This document shows, in pieces, positions 19,471 through 31,536 of a DNA stretch of 64,000 nt. The notes under the pieces were generated by a model, which was given only the letters and a program-made list of their open reading frames with translations, was not told where the DNA came from and did no database searches. The DNA comes from Tanypteryx hageni (Eukaryota > Arthropoda > Insecta > Odonata > Petaluridae). The number at the start of each line of letters is the position of its first letter. Within the stretch, counting starts at the first letter, position 1. The stretch covers positions 1,798,001-1,862,000 of the forward strand of contig CM054117.1 in assembly GCA_028673005.1 (NCBI GenBank), in the 5' to 3' direction. A program made the translations under genes and the position numbers.

Positions 19471-20190
19471 CCTTTTAGTCTTACTGTGAAATATATGAAT
19501 ATGTTTATATATTCTTCTAATATTAACTTTATTAATTAACCAGGGAGATGCCCGTTGAAATTCTACGCGAAAATTTCGATTAAAATTTCTTGAATAGATT
19601 ATCCAAGTCAATGGTACCCAATTACACGAAACCGGCAACAACGCAAATCATTAAGAATGCGGCAAATTCTCGCTTTAAAAACTGATGCGTATTAAAAAAT
19701 TTTGGCAGGAAAACAACAAACTTTCGTTCTTTTAGGCGGTCGTTGTTTCAAGTCTCGACCTCCTACGAAGATTTTTAGTAATTTTAATATGCGAATGATT
19801 AATGTTGTACATTCTGATGTATTCCTTCTCGCGTATAACGCAACGAAACATTTTCCTCTCCTTCCTTCTCTCTCTCTCTCTCGTATTAAAAGCATTCAAA
19901 GCACGCTCTTACCGAGGATTGAAACAACAATAGGATTTTGACGTTTAACTATGTAAGTCGTTGTCAAGGAAACATCCCGTTAAAATGACAAGATTTCCTC
20001 AAAATATATGAATTAAACGTTTAGCCTGAGATTGAGGAATACCACAGAGAATTGAACAGTTTTAGCAGTAAAGATTCCAAACATGTCATTCTGGCTACTG
20101 AAGGGTCGGGGTCATAAAAGGCCAAGAGATTAGAACCCTGTCATAAAACCTATGCCTGGGATATCCACAGCAACCCACGCGAGTACCGCA
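19471..20190. other. No gene recognised
   Basis: Unassigned sequence with a short (CT)n run at ~19866-19882. Overlapping opposite-strand frames at 19692-19941 show no family features. Confidence 0.45.
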
Positions 20191-20599
20191 GAGTTAACAG
20201 AGTTCTGGAAGACCTCAGCAGAACGTATCCTTGACCCTCACTCTATGTATTGAGATGCCCATGGAAAATCCCACCATTGAACCCACAGATATTATCCCAA
20301 AATTGTATCTATCCAAAGGCTTAGGAGCATGTATTCTCAAGAAAACCATTAGCATTTGCCTTATTCGGTGTGAAAACTGAGGCTTTCAAAAAAGACTAAT
20401 AATAAAGCAAAAGGAAATACCCTTCCTTCGCTCCCACTGTTTATGAGAACCGAAAACATGGAACAAAATAAATAAAGATTTGTGGTTTCGGTTCGGGTTC
20501 AGAAAAATATTTTTTTCTGTTCGGGTTCGGTTTCACTCCAGCTAAATAACGGTTTTTTTCGGTTTCGGTTTTCGGTTCGGTTCCGGTTCGATGCCCTGG
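20191..20599 (+). repeat. Dispersed repeat R, copy 2
   Basis: Partner of 1963-2366, same orientation. Shared blocks include TGTATTGAGATGCCCATGG, CAAAGGCTTAGGAGCA and TTTCACTCCAGCTAAA, ending in TTCGGTT-rich sequence and GGTTCGATGCCCTG. A frame at 20482-20757 is repeat read-through. Confidence 0.75.
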
Positions 20600-21174
20600 T
20601 TTCCTTCGGAAACCAGCCTAAAAATGCAAGATGGATATCGTATTTACTCGGTATGGTTACGACTCAATATATCAAATGTCTCCTCCCCTCTCTCCCTCTG
20701 AGTGGGCGTTGTAATAGCTTTTACTTAAGTTCTATGCGACTTCAAGACGGACCATGACATATGACTCTTGAAATTATTAAAATCACTTATCCTTTCGGGT
20801 AATTACATTTATAGAGAAACGTATTTTAAAGCTGAAGTTTTTAATAGCGTTTTTCGAGGAATTTCCTTTTTTCAGAAATGACATTGAACTCACACATTTT
20901 ACAATATTTAGTTGGTGAATAAATCATCCAAATCGTAGTTCTGACAGAAGATGCTCCTTGCTACACTGCTGAAACCCAAAATCGTTAAATTCCTCCACGT
21001 ATATTTTATACATTAACAACCTCTAGTTTTTCAATAAAGGTATGGGTCACAGGTTTTGAATGGACTCTTAAAAATTCAACTGGAAAAACTGGTTTAATTC
21101 TAATAAAAGTGTTCCAATTTGCGCCGTCCTTGTCACACGATGAACAAATATTAGCGCCAGCGCTTAAAAAGTCC
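20600..21174. other. No gene recognised
   Basis: Unassigned sequence between repeat R and the minisatellites. Confidence 0.4.
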
Positions 21175-21282
21175 GTCCTCGCTGTCGTCGTCGTCGTCAG
21201 CCGTTCTCTCGCCAGGCATTCTCTCACCACGCCATCTCTCGCCACGCCTTCTATCGCCACGCCTTCTCTCGCCCATTAACTC
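21175..21282. repeat. Short minisatellite, unit TCTCGCCACGCCT(T/A)
   Basis: About five imperfect copies of a 14-16 bp unit follow a short GTC run (GTCGTCGTCGTC at ~21183). Low-complexity frames over it are not genes. Confidence 0.75.
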
Positions 21283-21482
21283 TTCCGCTGCATACGCTCT
21301 TTATTATCTCTTTACAGACCATTAGAAAATGTGGACGGAGTGCGCGGGGTTAGAGCAATACGTGTTTTTCACCTTGTCACACGAGCTTATCGCCATCGGA
21401 TTCATTGCCATCTAACTCTCATCTTTCTTGCCCATTTTCTCAGAGTTTATGGGATTTTTTACGAGGCAAATATTTGTTCCCA

Positions 21483-22035
21483 ACGCGCCTCTCTCCCTCC
21501 CTCCTCCACCCTCTACCTCCCACCCCAATACTCTCTACCTCCCTCACTCCCCCGCTCTCCGCCTCCCTTCTTCTTACTCTCTACCTCCCTCCCCTTACTC
21601 TCTATCTCCCTCTCTCCCCAATTTCTCTCTCCTCCCACTCTCCACCTCCCTCTCTCCACTCTCTACCTCCATCCCTCCACTCTCTACCTCCCTCCCTCCA
21701 CTCTCTACCTCCCTCCCCCACCCTCTACCTGCCTATCTCCCTCCCTCCCCACTCTTTCTCTTCTTCCTTCCACTCTCTACCTTCCTCCCTCCCTCCACTC
21801 TGTCCCTCCCTCCCTCCACTCCTTCCCACCCTCCCCCCATTCCTTCCCTCCCTCCACTATCTTCCCTCCCTCCACTATCTTCCTCCACTCTCTCCCTCCC
21901 TCCCTCCACTCTGTCCCTCCCTCCCTCCACTCTTTCCCACCCTTCCTCCACTCCTTCCCTCCCTCTCTCAACTCCTTCCCTCCCTCTACTATCTTCCTCC
22001 ACTATCTCCCTCCCTCCCTCCACTCCCTCCCTCGC
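21483..22035. repeat. Pyrimidine-rich minisatellite 1
   Basis: About 550 bp almost wholly C and T on the plus strand, built from CTCTCTACCTCCCTCC and CCCTCCCTCCACT units of ~20-21 bp. It leaves several frames open by chance (up to ~249 codons of Pro, Ser and Leu), none of them genes. Homopurine-homopyrimidine tracts of this kind can form triplex DNA. Confidence 0.95.
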
Positions 22036-22049
22036 TCCACTGCTTCCAC

Positions 22050-23430
22050 TTTCTCTACAAAAACTTGCGATGTGAGATGACGATACTTCCGATTTTCATT
22101 TAATTTATCGTACAAATTTTCAATTTTTAATAGGATTTATTCTGCCTTAACCATTCATTTTAGCTGAGAAAATTATACCAAAGTGTAATTGAGGAAAACT
22201 TTGCAGTAGTTTAAATTGATTTAATTGTTAATTGCTGTAAAAATGTGATATAAAATGAATCCTAACTGCGTAAGGTATGGTGACTTCAATATAATTCGCT
22301 GTTTAAAACTGATAAACCACTACAGAATGTATAAATATCACCTGTCTCAACCTTGACGATTACCTTCAAAGAGACTGTAGAAAACCTTCATATTTGTCTC
22401 CCACCTAATAATGGTGTCGAAATATATTTATAGATTTTTATGACTTAACACGTTGCTTGTGTAAGTACTTTTCTTCGCATGCCCTAGCAATAACAAAGCC
22501 TCAGCTCTTTAACTCAGCATTATTAAAACAAACTCTAACTTAATGGATTTCTTCCGAATCTTAAATGTTCTGAATACGGTGATGGTTCCCCTTTTAAATG
22601 AATTATCATTTTAACAGCGCCGAGAAATGAGGTTAATTTTATTTTCCCTCCAACTTAATTTGAGATGAAAAGTAAACACTTGCGATGAAAACATCTTTCA
22701 TTTGGTCCCTTTCTCGGATATTATCGCGAGCTAATATGCGCAGGATTATTCTGTCAGAGCTGGAGCGATTTCCGTCCCTAAGCCACTTAATGGCTGCTTC
22801 GTTTCACAGGAGTGCCGGCCATATAAGCTACTTTTTAAGCGAAATTTCTTCATGGACCATTATGAAAAAAACCCTTATCATGGAAAATAATTTTATTCTC
22901 ATTAGTGTAAATATTGACACCGCGACTTAATAGTAGGCATCTTAACTAATGAAGAACAAGTTCTGCCGTCAAGCAAAATCATTAAATCATCATCATATTT
23001 ATCTTTAGATCAGATAAAATAAAGAAACGGATTCTGAAGAACCCTAGTTCCTCTTTCCAAAAAATGCATCTAATTATGAAACTCGGATTTCCCTAACGAA
23101 AATGCTATGAGAAAGTATTGCCTAAGCAAACTGTGAAGATTCCTTCCCGGAATCTAAGGCAAAAAAACCGAATTCCTATATGCTGCCCATGCACAAACTA
23201 ACGTGTTGAACAAACTCCACTTAAAGGCGAAACCGGTGGAACATCAACTTATGATGATGAAATAGGCGAACCTGGTAGGTTAAATCCTTGTTCAGTAGAA
23301 ATTGCCATTAATTTTTTATTTCTTTTATCTTATTGAAGCCTGTACGAATATGGTATCGCAGAGACAACGGCATTCTTCGCCAATTTCTTTTCCAAGCATA
23401 TGCCTTCTTTCGCAGCGTGACTCTAAAAAC
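22050..23430. other. No gene recognised
   Basis: AT-rich sequence. A frame at 22685-22930 has no recognisable features. I see no repeat or RNA gene. Confidence 0.4.
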
Positions 23431-23612
23431 TCTACTATAATTCGGTCTCGAAAGGAGGGTGGTTTTCTCATCCGATACCCAATTGTATGGCCAAGGGTTT
23501 GAATCCTACACAGGGCATTCTTGTGTATGTTCGTATTTGTTATCCTTATTAATATCATCGCAAAAGGCTGTATATGTACTAGTTAAATCAAATAAAATAA
23601 ATAAACAAAAAA
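23431..23612 (+). repeat. Possible tRNA-derived SINE fragment
   Basis: A B-box-like GGTTTGAATCC (23496-23506) is followed by a ~75-bp body and an A-rich end (AATCAAATAAAATAAATAAAC, 23585-23606, in parts). No second copy or target-site duplication is visible. Tentative. Confidence 0.3.
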
Positions 23613-26178
23613 CCGGGATACAGTTGCGCCAGGGCCCCGCGATAACGCCCCCCCCCTTCTTCCAACCCACTCGACCCTATAAGTCTGCGCGTGGTTGTCT
23701 CTGAAAATGTGTATGCCAGGACCCCAGAGTACCTCGATCTGTCCTTGAGTGCGGCTCGATTCAATTTGACAACCGTTGGTGCGTCAGGCGTTAAAGTCTC
23801 TCATCCATTCTATGAATCGAGAAGAAAGGAGATGAAACGAGGCCGTTTATAGGTGGTTTAGAATTAAAATTGAGTAAATTATCAATGAATGCAGTATTAA
23901 CTGAATGTTAAGAAAATTAATCTTTTTGTTGAGCGGAACTTCCAATGCTTAGTGTCCTCATAAGCAGCCGGAGAGGGTAAAGACATGATCTACTCCTTAA
24001 AAATTACGAAAATGCCCATTTTCTATTCCAACTAGATAAACTGTACATCAAATGCAAACTGCGGATCTAATTATAGTAAAAAGGTAAGATCAATAATACG
24101 CGATTCATGTATATTGTAATTTATACCTCAATGGAGGAGCTATTAAATAACTCTGTAATAAAAATGCAAATAACCGTCCCTAAGTAAAGTAATATTGATC
24201 GCGTTTGTTTTTAAAGGATGGATTATGGCGACATGACATTTACTTCTAATTACTATCTAAAACCATCTATGTATTAGGAAAATATTACCTCAAAGATAAG
24301 TCACAGTTTACCGCGTTAAAAGGGATGACTATATACTGGAAGCGGTCCTTCCAACTCGGTGCCTATCAATTATGCTTCGACGCTTTCCCGAGCGCGGCCA
24401 GCGATCGCATGCCCTCCATGAGACGCGGATATGGAACAATCACTTTTTCGAGAAAGAGGGACACTCCGGCAATATTCGGCTCGCATTCGCTATTCGTTTT
24501 TCGTGTCCAATTTTTCTCACTCGTAGACGCATAGATACACATCACTCACATAAGAGCTCACACGTCATTGGCTTGCGACGGGTCTGAGTGACATCGGACG
24601 TTACTGCCATCTCCCGAGCTTCCATTGTTGTCTCTCTCTCTCTCTCGAGTAAAAGGGTCGCATCTGGCGATTGTCCCCGCTAACGAGGTGTGACCGGCAA
24701 CGTCTAAAAGGATTACTAGGCAGTCAACACGGGATATATGTCGCGTGGGGGAATAGGAAATGGGGTGAGATGGATAAGCGGTGGGGTAGAAAAAGAGGGA
24801 GGATGGTGTTCGACGCCAGTTGTTGAGTAGAGAAGGGAGGAAGAGAGATTTGTGGTGTGCGTGCAGTCGTTCCAAGTTACGTTTATGTCTCAGGCAGACG
24901 CATAGTTTAATCCGCGCCCCGCGCTCTCTCCTCCTTCCAATCAGCAAATAAAACGTCGCTCCACCAGAAGTGCATTTGCAGTCGAAAAAGAATGCATCCT
25001 TGTGCGGTGAACAAGGATGGCCATAGACCGCCTTCGAATAGAGATTGCTAGAAAGATCATTGGAAATGTATTTCGACAAAGAAACAAAGGACTTCGTGTG
25101 GTATGGAATGTTCATATGTATTCAATTTGATGCGCGCATTTATTTATGACCAGGAGAATCTGGCCAACTAGGGGACGAAATATAATCTAATTTTTTAAAT
25201 ATCTACCGAATCCAATAGTTGTTAATTAAACATTTTGAGTTAGTTTATATTTTGAAAGTCGCAGAGATTTTTAAATTGACTATCAATTGCTTCATGTTTT
25301 AAAGGAAATTCAGTCACGTATCCATTCATCTCAAAAATTGTACCTGACATTCTCCATTTAATCACTACGGGTCAAAAAGATAAAATGGACTGTAAAACGA
25401 ATAGGTTTTATTAAGCAATGAAGGAGCACGAATAAGATGATGGCCGGAATGAATCCCGCATAAATTTCCAGCTTGTACGCTCTCGTATATATTGAGGTTT
25501 AAACGTTTAATTTTCCTTACGAGCCATTTTCATGGAGCGCAGGCATAATAAAAATATGTCACCTAAAAATGAAATAAAACCATCTTCCCGTGAGCGGGAG
25601 GAAGGCAGATAGGACAGGGGAGTGGATGGGGCGGACGAGGAGCGATAGCGCAAGAGATAGCCCCTCGATAGCGCTGCCCCGAGCAGGCATTTTGATCTCC
25701 CATCATCCAAAAAAAACCTTTCCCCTCGTTCCTTATAAGCCGTTCTACGGCGCCCATAAAGAATTAGCTTTAATGTCTCTCGGCCGCAATTTCACTACGT
25801 ATTCAAATGGTATAAAAGGAACGCTACAGGAATGAGAGGGAGGAAAGTGGAAAGGAGAGGGAAATGGGAGATCCTGGCGGAGAAAAGCAAAGTGGGAGAG
25901 AAGGGAGAAGAGGGAGAGCAGAGGGGAGGAGAGAATAGAAGAAGGGAGAGAAAGAGGGAGAGAAGGACGAAGTGGGAGGCACCGCTCGAACGACAATAAA
26001 AAAACGAGAAGACGCTCATACACGCCAACGCGACTCTTTTCTCCCCTGTACTTTTTTATCCTCTCGTCCCGCGATGAAAAAAACGCCTCCATGCGCAATC
26101 ATGGGCGAACCTGAGCGTCGTGCGTTACTTCCACCACTCTACCTCCTTACCGCGCTTATCGGGGGCCATCTTAAATCC
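23613..26178. other. No gene recognised; moderately GC-richer patches
   Basis: Patches at ~24340-25110 and 25560-26160 have more CpG and purine-rich runs than the surroundings (for example GAGAGGGAGGAAAGTGG-like text at ~25835-25960). Overlapping frames on both strands (24325-25115, 25507-26098) show no domain or family signature. They could be regulatory or first-exon sequence of a host gene, but I cannot support a call. Confidence 0.35.
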
Positions 26179-26195
26179 TCACTCTCTCTCTCGTT

Positions 26196-26198
<3 letters not shown>

Positions 26199-26257
<59 letters not shown>
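26199..26257. repeat. (CT)n microsatellite
   Basis: About 55 bp of CT dinucleotides ending in CTATCTCG. Confidence 0.95.
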
Positions 26258-26518
26258 GCAACCCATCCTTTAAACGAAAGGGAAACGGAATAAAAAGGCG
26301 AACCGTGGGAGAGAGGGGAGGGGCGAACGTAATGCTAGGCCCACGCGCACGCCCTCGCGCACGGACACCATTCCAGTCGGCAGAGGAGGGTTTTGGGCCG
26401 AGAATCATCGCCTATCTCTCGTATATATCTCATGCAAATCCCACCCTCGCTTGTCTGTGTGCGAGTGTGATTCCACGCCCTCTGCCGGAACATCCCGTTG
26501 ACGCGAGTGCAGCGTCTC

Positions 26519-26850
26519 ATCCCCCTTCACCCTCTCTCTCCCTCTCCATCCTTTCTCTCACCCTCCACCCCCTCCATCCACCCCCTCCCTCCACCTCCTC
26601 TCTCCACCTCCTCCCTCGACCCACCCCCTCCACTCCCTCCCTCCACCTACTCCCTCCATCCCCTCCCTACACCCCCTCCCTCCACCCCCTCCCTCCACCG
26701 CCTCCCTCCACCACCTCCCTCCACCCCTCCCTCCACTCCCTCCCTTCACCCTTTCCCTCCACTCCCTCCCTCCACCCTCTCCCTCCACCGTCTCCCTCCC
26801 TCTGCAATGATCCCCTCCCCCGCTCTCCCTCTCTCCTCACTCTCCCTTCT
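26519..26850. repeat. Pyrimidine-rich minisatellite 2
   Basis: About 330 bp of C/T-rich repeats on the plus strand with units such as CCCTCCCTCCACC. It produces spurious Pro/Ser/Leu frames on the plus strand and Gly/Glu/Arg frames on the minus strand. Confidence 0.95.
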
Positions 26851-27151
26851 GTCGTACCCACGAACGAATCCTCTAGCGTGTAGTACCTATACTATTCCCG
26901 CCATTCCCTTTCTTCCATCCATTTCCTTTCGAGTAACTTCCTTCTTTTTATGTAGCTGCTGCTATTTCTATCGCGCGCTTCTTAAGTTCCGGTTCCCAAC
27001 ATTTGTGAAGGAGTGTGAATCTTTCCGAATTTCGCTACAACCTATCTTTAAACGAGGTTGGGTATTTATAACTTCGGCAATGACGACGTTTGGACGCATA
27101 CATTTGTTGGTTCTGCGTCATCATCGATTTATCGGCGTCCTGATTATTGAC

Positions 27152-27164
27152 CTAATGATAATGG
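27152..27164. repeat. 13-bp target-site duplication, left
   Basis: CTAATGATAATGG, identical to 27340-27352. Confidence 0.9.
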
Positions 27165-27339
27165 GACTAATTTTGAAACGAGAAAAAAGTCTACTATGAC
27201 CGGGAATCGAACCCGGGTCTTCCACTTGCTGGGCGGATATTCTACCACTGAACTATCGTAGCAGATCAATTTTCTCGTTTCTGAACGCGGATGTTTTCTG
27301 TCTACATAGGATCTTCAGATCACTTTATTCCATCAATTT
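27165..27339 (-). mobile_element. tRNA-Ala-like retroposon, short form
   Basis: A 175-bp insertion bracketed by a perfect 13-bp duplication. On the minus strand it starts AAATTGATGGAATAAAG and GATCTGAAGATCCTATG. It passes through AACATCCGCGTTCAGAAACGAG, then a 73-nt tRNA-like sequence, and ends CTTTTTTCTCGTTTCAAAAT. The 5' and 3' ends match the 431-bp copy at 10348-10778. The two independent insertions define the family's termini. Confidence 0.85.
27191..27263 (-). tRNA. tRNA-Ala(AGC)-like sequence, probable pseudo-tRNA
   Basis: Same cloverleaf as at 10678-10750: A box in TAGTTCAGTGG, anticodon loop CCAGCAA (anticodon AGC, Ala, with C at position 33), B box GGTTCGATTCC. The acceptor stem has one mismatch and one G-T pair. 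The anticodon differs from the other copy but both are alanine. It lies within a retroposed insertion. Confidence 0.65.
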
Positions 27340-27352
27340 CTAATGATAATGG
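27340..27352. repeat. 13-bp target-site duplication, right
   Basis: CTAATGATAATGG, partner of 27152-27164. Confidence 0.9.
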
Positions 27353-30165
27353 CCAACATTTGCAAATCGTTGATTTACTATTTGAGAGAAGTTTTGCCGG
27401 AATACGTAAATATCAATCTGAGGCACCCCAGCGCCTCTTTTAGGGTACTACTTTTCTAAAGCGTCCTTGCGTCCTTCTTGTCGTGGTGACGACAATGGAT
27501 TTCACATAACAAATTGCCTCTTTTCCTCTTTCAAGGCCAACATCAGTGACCTGATTCACTATTGCAGTCACTCATTAGTTCCATCACAAATTACAATTCA
27601 CATATGCCACAGGATCTTCCTGTAAGGAGGTCCACGGGAGTCATATTGCGAGAGCGCGTAATAACTGAGACTTAAGCCACGTCCGAAATGTGTACTTCTG
27701 GCTAGATAGCGTGCTTGGCCTTGTAGGTAGCAAACTTTCACTTTTCACGAAAATACCGGATGTCTGTCCGAAATTGTAGCATGCAAGATCCAAGTCGGAA
27801 GCGTAAGTCTAAGACCGGAGCCAGAGGAAGTGCAGTCTTCTACTCTCCCTCGCTCGCTTTCAACAAATATAAAAATCGCTATAACATATTTCGTTCATTT
27901 CAGGATTATAAAATGAATTGATTCGCAGGACAGAGCCCAAGAAGAAGTCAACAGTGTGTGTCGCATTTCTCACAGCCTTGTAGTTGCAGAGAAGGCACGG
28001 TTTCATCAATTGGATAAAATGTGGTAAACGAATAAACCTAGAGATTTGACATCTTGCTCGAGTAATAATGGGACGAATCGTTTTGTAATTATGAACCAGC
28101 AAAGTGACGCCTTCCGTCTCAGAGCTCTAAAAATGGGGTCTTTTTTCATTCTCATCCCAAAAACGTCTACTTTTAAAAATCCAAAAATTAAAGCCTACGC
28201 TCATTCAAAGCAGAATTAAACATTCTACACTCTGATATGCCTCCTGCTAAAATCCACTCAGCAGTTTTCGAGATATTTAGTCGGAAACTCGGGTCTACAT
28301 ACTTTTGGCGCCGATAGTAAGTGAACTTGAGCAATCAATGAGGGATCTTTTAAATGTTAAGTACGATCCTTGTGCATCTTCTTTTAAATTTGATACATAT
28401 TGTGAAGTTGTAAGTTGAAATTAAAGAATCAAAATTACCTTATAAATTATTATAAATAAATGCAAAAATTACGTATTACAACTTAGTACTAAAATACTAC
28501 TATCACGTTTTTCTCGCGAATCTTTAACTATGAAATAATTAAATATAATAAATAAATAGCTACTTATTTATTCTTCAGGGACGGATGTTCTAACAATTAA
28601 ATTCATTACATGAAGAATTGAAGCAGACAGAAGATTCACAGGAAAACGAAACGTGGCCAAGGCAGCGTACGAGTAAGTACGGTTGGACGTTGTAAATTAT
28701 GTATATTTTAATCCATAGCGTGCAATCAAAAATTTGAAACATAGCAATCATAAAATATATAGCCAAAGAAATTGTTCGTCGTTAATTATATAATATTTGG
28801 CGCAGTTCAGCAAAACTGTTGCTCGCTATTCTGTATCGATAACGTCAGTCTTAAACAAAATCCTTATGGACAATAAAATCCAATAAAACCACTATCTCTT
28901 ACCGAAAACGCTTTCTAAAATTCAGATCTGGACATCTGACGAATCGTAGCAGAAAAGTTCTTAGTCGGCTGTTCCAGTACATGCATCGAATTTGCTACAG
29001 AAAAATATTCAGTAACATTTAAACTATAATTGATAATATATAAAACAATTTAAATCTTCAATATATAATCGATTACATTTTCATTCGCCAAAATATTAAA
29101 AGAATAATTATGAGTACGCGCACTTAGAACTTTTCCAGAATTTTCATTCTATATATACCCGGTTTCTATTTTAACGTCTCCATACCTCCATTATAGCTAA
29201 TATTCTAGCAATGTGCATATTCCAACCATTAAACGCAAGCATCACAATATCAAGCTTCTCCATTGCGCGTGACAAACTTACTCCTAACTTGATACATTTA
29301 ACAGTCGTTCATGTCATCACTAGCGTCAATAGCGTCCGAATCCGAAGTCCGTAGCCTGATCTCGAAGCACACTATTTTCTGCATCATCATGACGTCACGT
29401 TCTAGCATGCTTCCGGCTAAGCATGCTATCTTGAAGTACCCATTTTGGATGCGGCTTTACTTAACACGGAAGATGCATTCCAAGAAAGTACCGTGCTCTG
29501 CGAAAATGTACTTTTTATAAGAAATAATAAAAACGGGAAGGATGAGTGTGTGAGGGAGCAAGAGAGAGTTATGACACAAATATTAATCACAAAAAATAAT
29601 ACATTATTTTTATCGCGTATTAAATCTAATAGTGTAAATTCATAAATGCATATAGAATTTAATTTACAATATTTAATCCTAACTAGCTGACCAGTTCGAC
29701 ACTTCGTGTTTAAAATATCGGTTCGGGCAGGAGATGGTGCAAAAAAAATTATGGGTCTGGTAGACATGATTCCATCAACGGATTGTAAACATTGCAGTTT
29801 AGCTTGCAAAGAGCTGCTGTAAATAGTTATAAGTAAATTTAAAGTAAAATTTAAATGTTATTTTAAAGTAGTAATTAGAAATTTTTCACACACGCTCTGA
29901 TAACTGAAATAATCTTGCTACAATATGTTACAAAACTCGCTAACAATTCTTTAAAAACCTTAAAACTATGGAGTTGATTAGCCACATATTACAAAATCGA
30001 AGCAAAAAAACAATCTTTATTTTCTTAGGCGTACGATATTAATCATGACTGATCAAGGAGGTGATATAATTTATAATACATACCTATATTTCATCAAGTT
30101 TTTTATTATATATTTAATATTTGTTTATATTAATTATATAATTCACTGGAATGAACAGTTTCCAG
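27353..30165. other. No gene recognised
   Basis: AT-rich sequence. Overlapping frames at 29311-29809 on both strands show no recognised family. I could not define any repeat boundaries here. Confidence 0.4.
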
Positions 30166-30168
30166 TCG

Positions 30169-31535
30169 TTAGGCATACGCTGTAAATGCTTTCAACAGGT
30201 TGGCTTTCTCTACACCGTCATGAATAACGGCAACCGAGTCATTACGCAAGGAAGGTATAGTAAGGCCTCTACCTTGGACCTCTCTCACATAGGACCAAAA
30301 CGCTTTATAATTATTTAATACCTTATTCAGGAAGTTAGTAAAAGCCTCGCGCATAGTATTTCTCGCTTTGGCGCGAGATTCCTTATACGTCTTAACTTTA
30401 GTTGCTCTATATTCATCGGATGATGTAGACGGCATATTTTTTATTTTCGCGTGGCTTATTCTCTGACGCCTAAGCGCACTCCTAACTTGCTTATTGTACC
30501 AACGTGGCTCTTTATTGTAGGCACTCAATTTAATTGGAATGTACTTATCGATGCCCTCTAGCATCATATCCTTGAATAATGTCCATGGCGACTCAGCACC
30601 TGATCGTTTTGTTATATCACGGAAACAAGGTGGTATTTCACGTAGGCGCGACCTGAAGCTTGAAAAGTCTGTCTTATCAAATATATAAAACTTTCTTTTA
30701 GGCTTATGGTGCCACTCGATTTTTAACTTACACTCTGCATATGCGGCCAGATGATCACTTATTCCATCTTCAATGGGGACTTTGTTTATTCTTTCTGGGA
30801 CGTTAGTTGCTAATAAATCTAATGTGTTTCCCGATCGCGTTGTCTGACTAATTGAAGGAGAGAGTGCTCGCCGAATATATCGATCAATGCCTCACAGTAT
30901 TCTCGGCAGCTACCACCGCTTCTCTCACCGTGTTGGTCATCTGCGGCACCGTGCCTCCTGATATACGTCTGGAGAAGACCCGCTCTTCAACTCCCTTCCG
31001 GCGGGCATTGGATAACGGGGGTGCCAACACACGCCGAACGTTATAGCTACCTAATACTAACAACCCCCCTTCCCCACCCGACTACCCTTGGACCCGGTTC
31101 CCATCGAAGAGACGGGAGTGGGTACGGGCGCAATGGCCGTGGAGTCGTCCTCCGGCAACACCTCCAACCTATTACTGACAGGAAGAGGGTCCGCCGAAGC
31201 TTTCCCAGCAGCCCCCCACGATCTCCCCGAGTGGACACCACTCTCCACTCATGGAATTTCCCAGCTCGAGTACCCTCAGCCCGCGGTAAGGAGTCAGTGG
31301 CAACCCCGATCGCTCTACCGGCTACCTCACTCAGGTGAACCCGAGTCGCCAATTTGGCGCGGCGAGATTTCATGGATGACCCCGCACCCTCCACTCGAAC
31401 CAAGACTGACTCTGACCTTTCAATCCTCTGAAGAAGATCCGCAACTTCCCTCTCCAGCTCCGTAATTCGAGCCCTCATGGCCTCGCAACCAGCGGCGCAC
31501 AAAGAGGAGGAAACGGGAGTCCTCGGAGAAGCCAT
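30169..31535 (-). pseudogene. LINE C, inverted 5' part: ORF1 remnant joined to endonuclease end
   Basis: Read downward from 31535. The start has a coiled-coil-like segment (MRARITELEREVADLLQRI). A frame change then leads to SYNVRRVLAPP and GGTVPQMTN (~30940-31035), text reminiscent of the SGNH/esterase-like domain in some LINE ORF1 proteins. After a TGA near 30887 the same frame runs straight into the end of an AP-type endonuclease (SGNTLDLLATN, DGISDHLAAY). The endonuclease-to-RT linker follows (PRWYNKQVRSALRRQRISH, YKAFWSYVREVQG), ending at 30170. The join of ORF1 text to the endonuclease end implies a deletion of most of the endonuclease. The segment sits head-to-head with a plus-strand 3' segment starting at 31537. 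Confidence 0.8.
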
Positions 31536-31536
31536 C

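Noticed and set aside
21331..22103. Three overlapping plus-strand frames of 215-249 codons, Pro/Ser/Leu-rich
   Set aside because: All three frames are open because the DNA is a C/T-only minisatellite.
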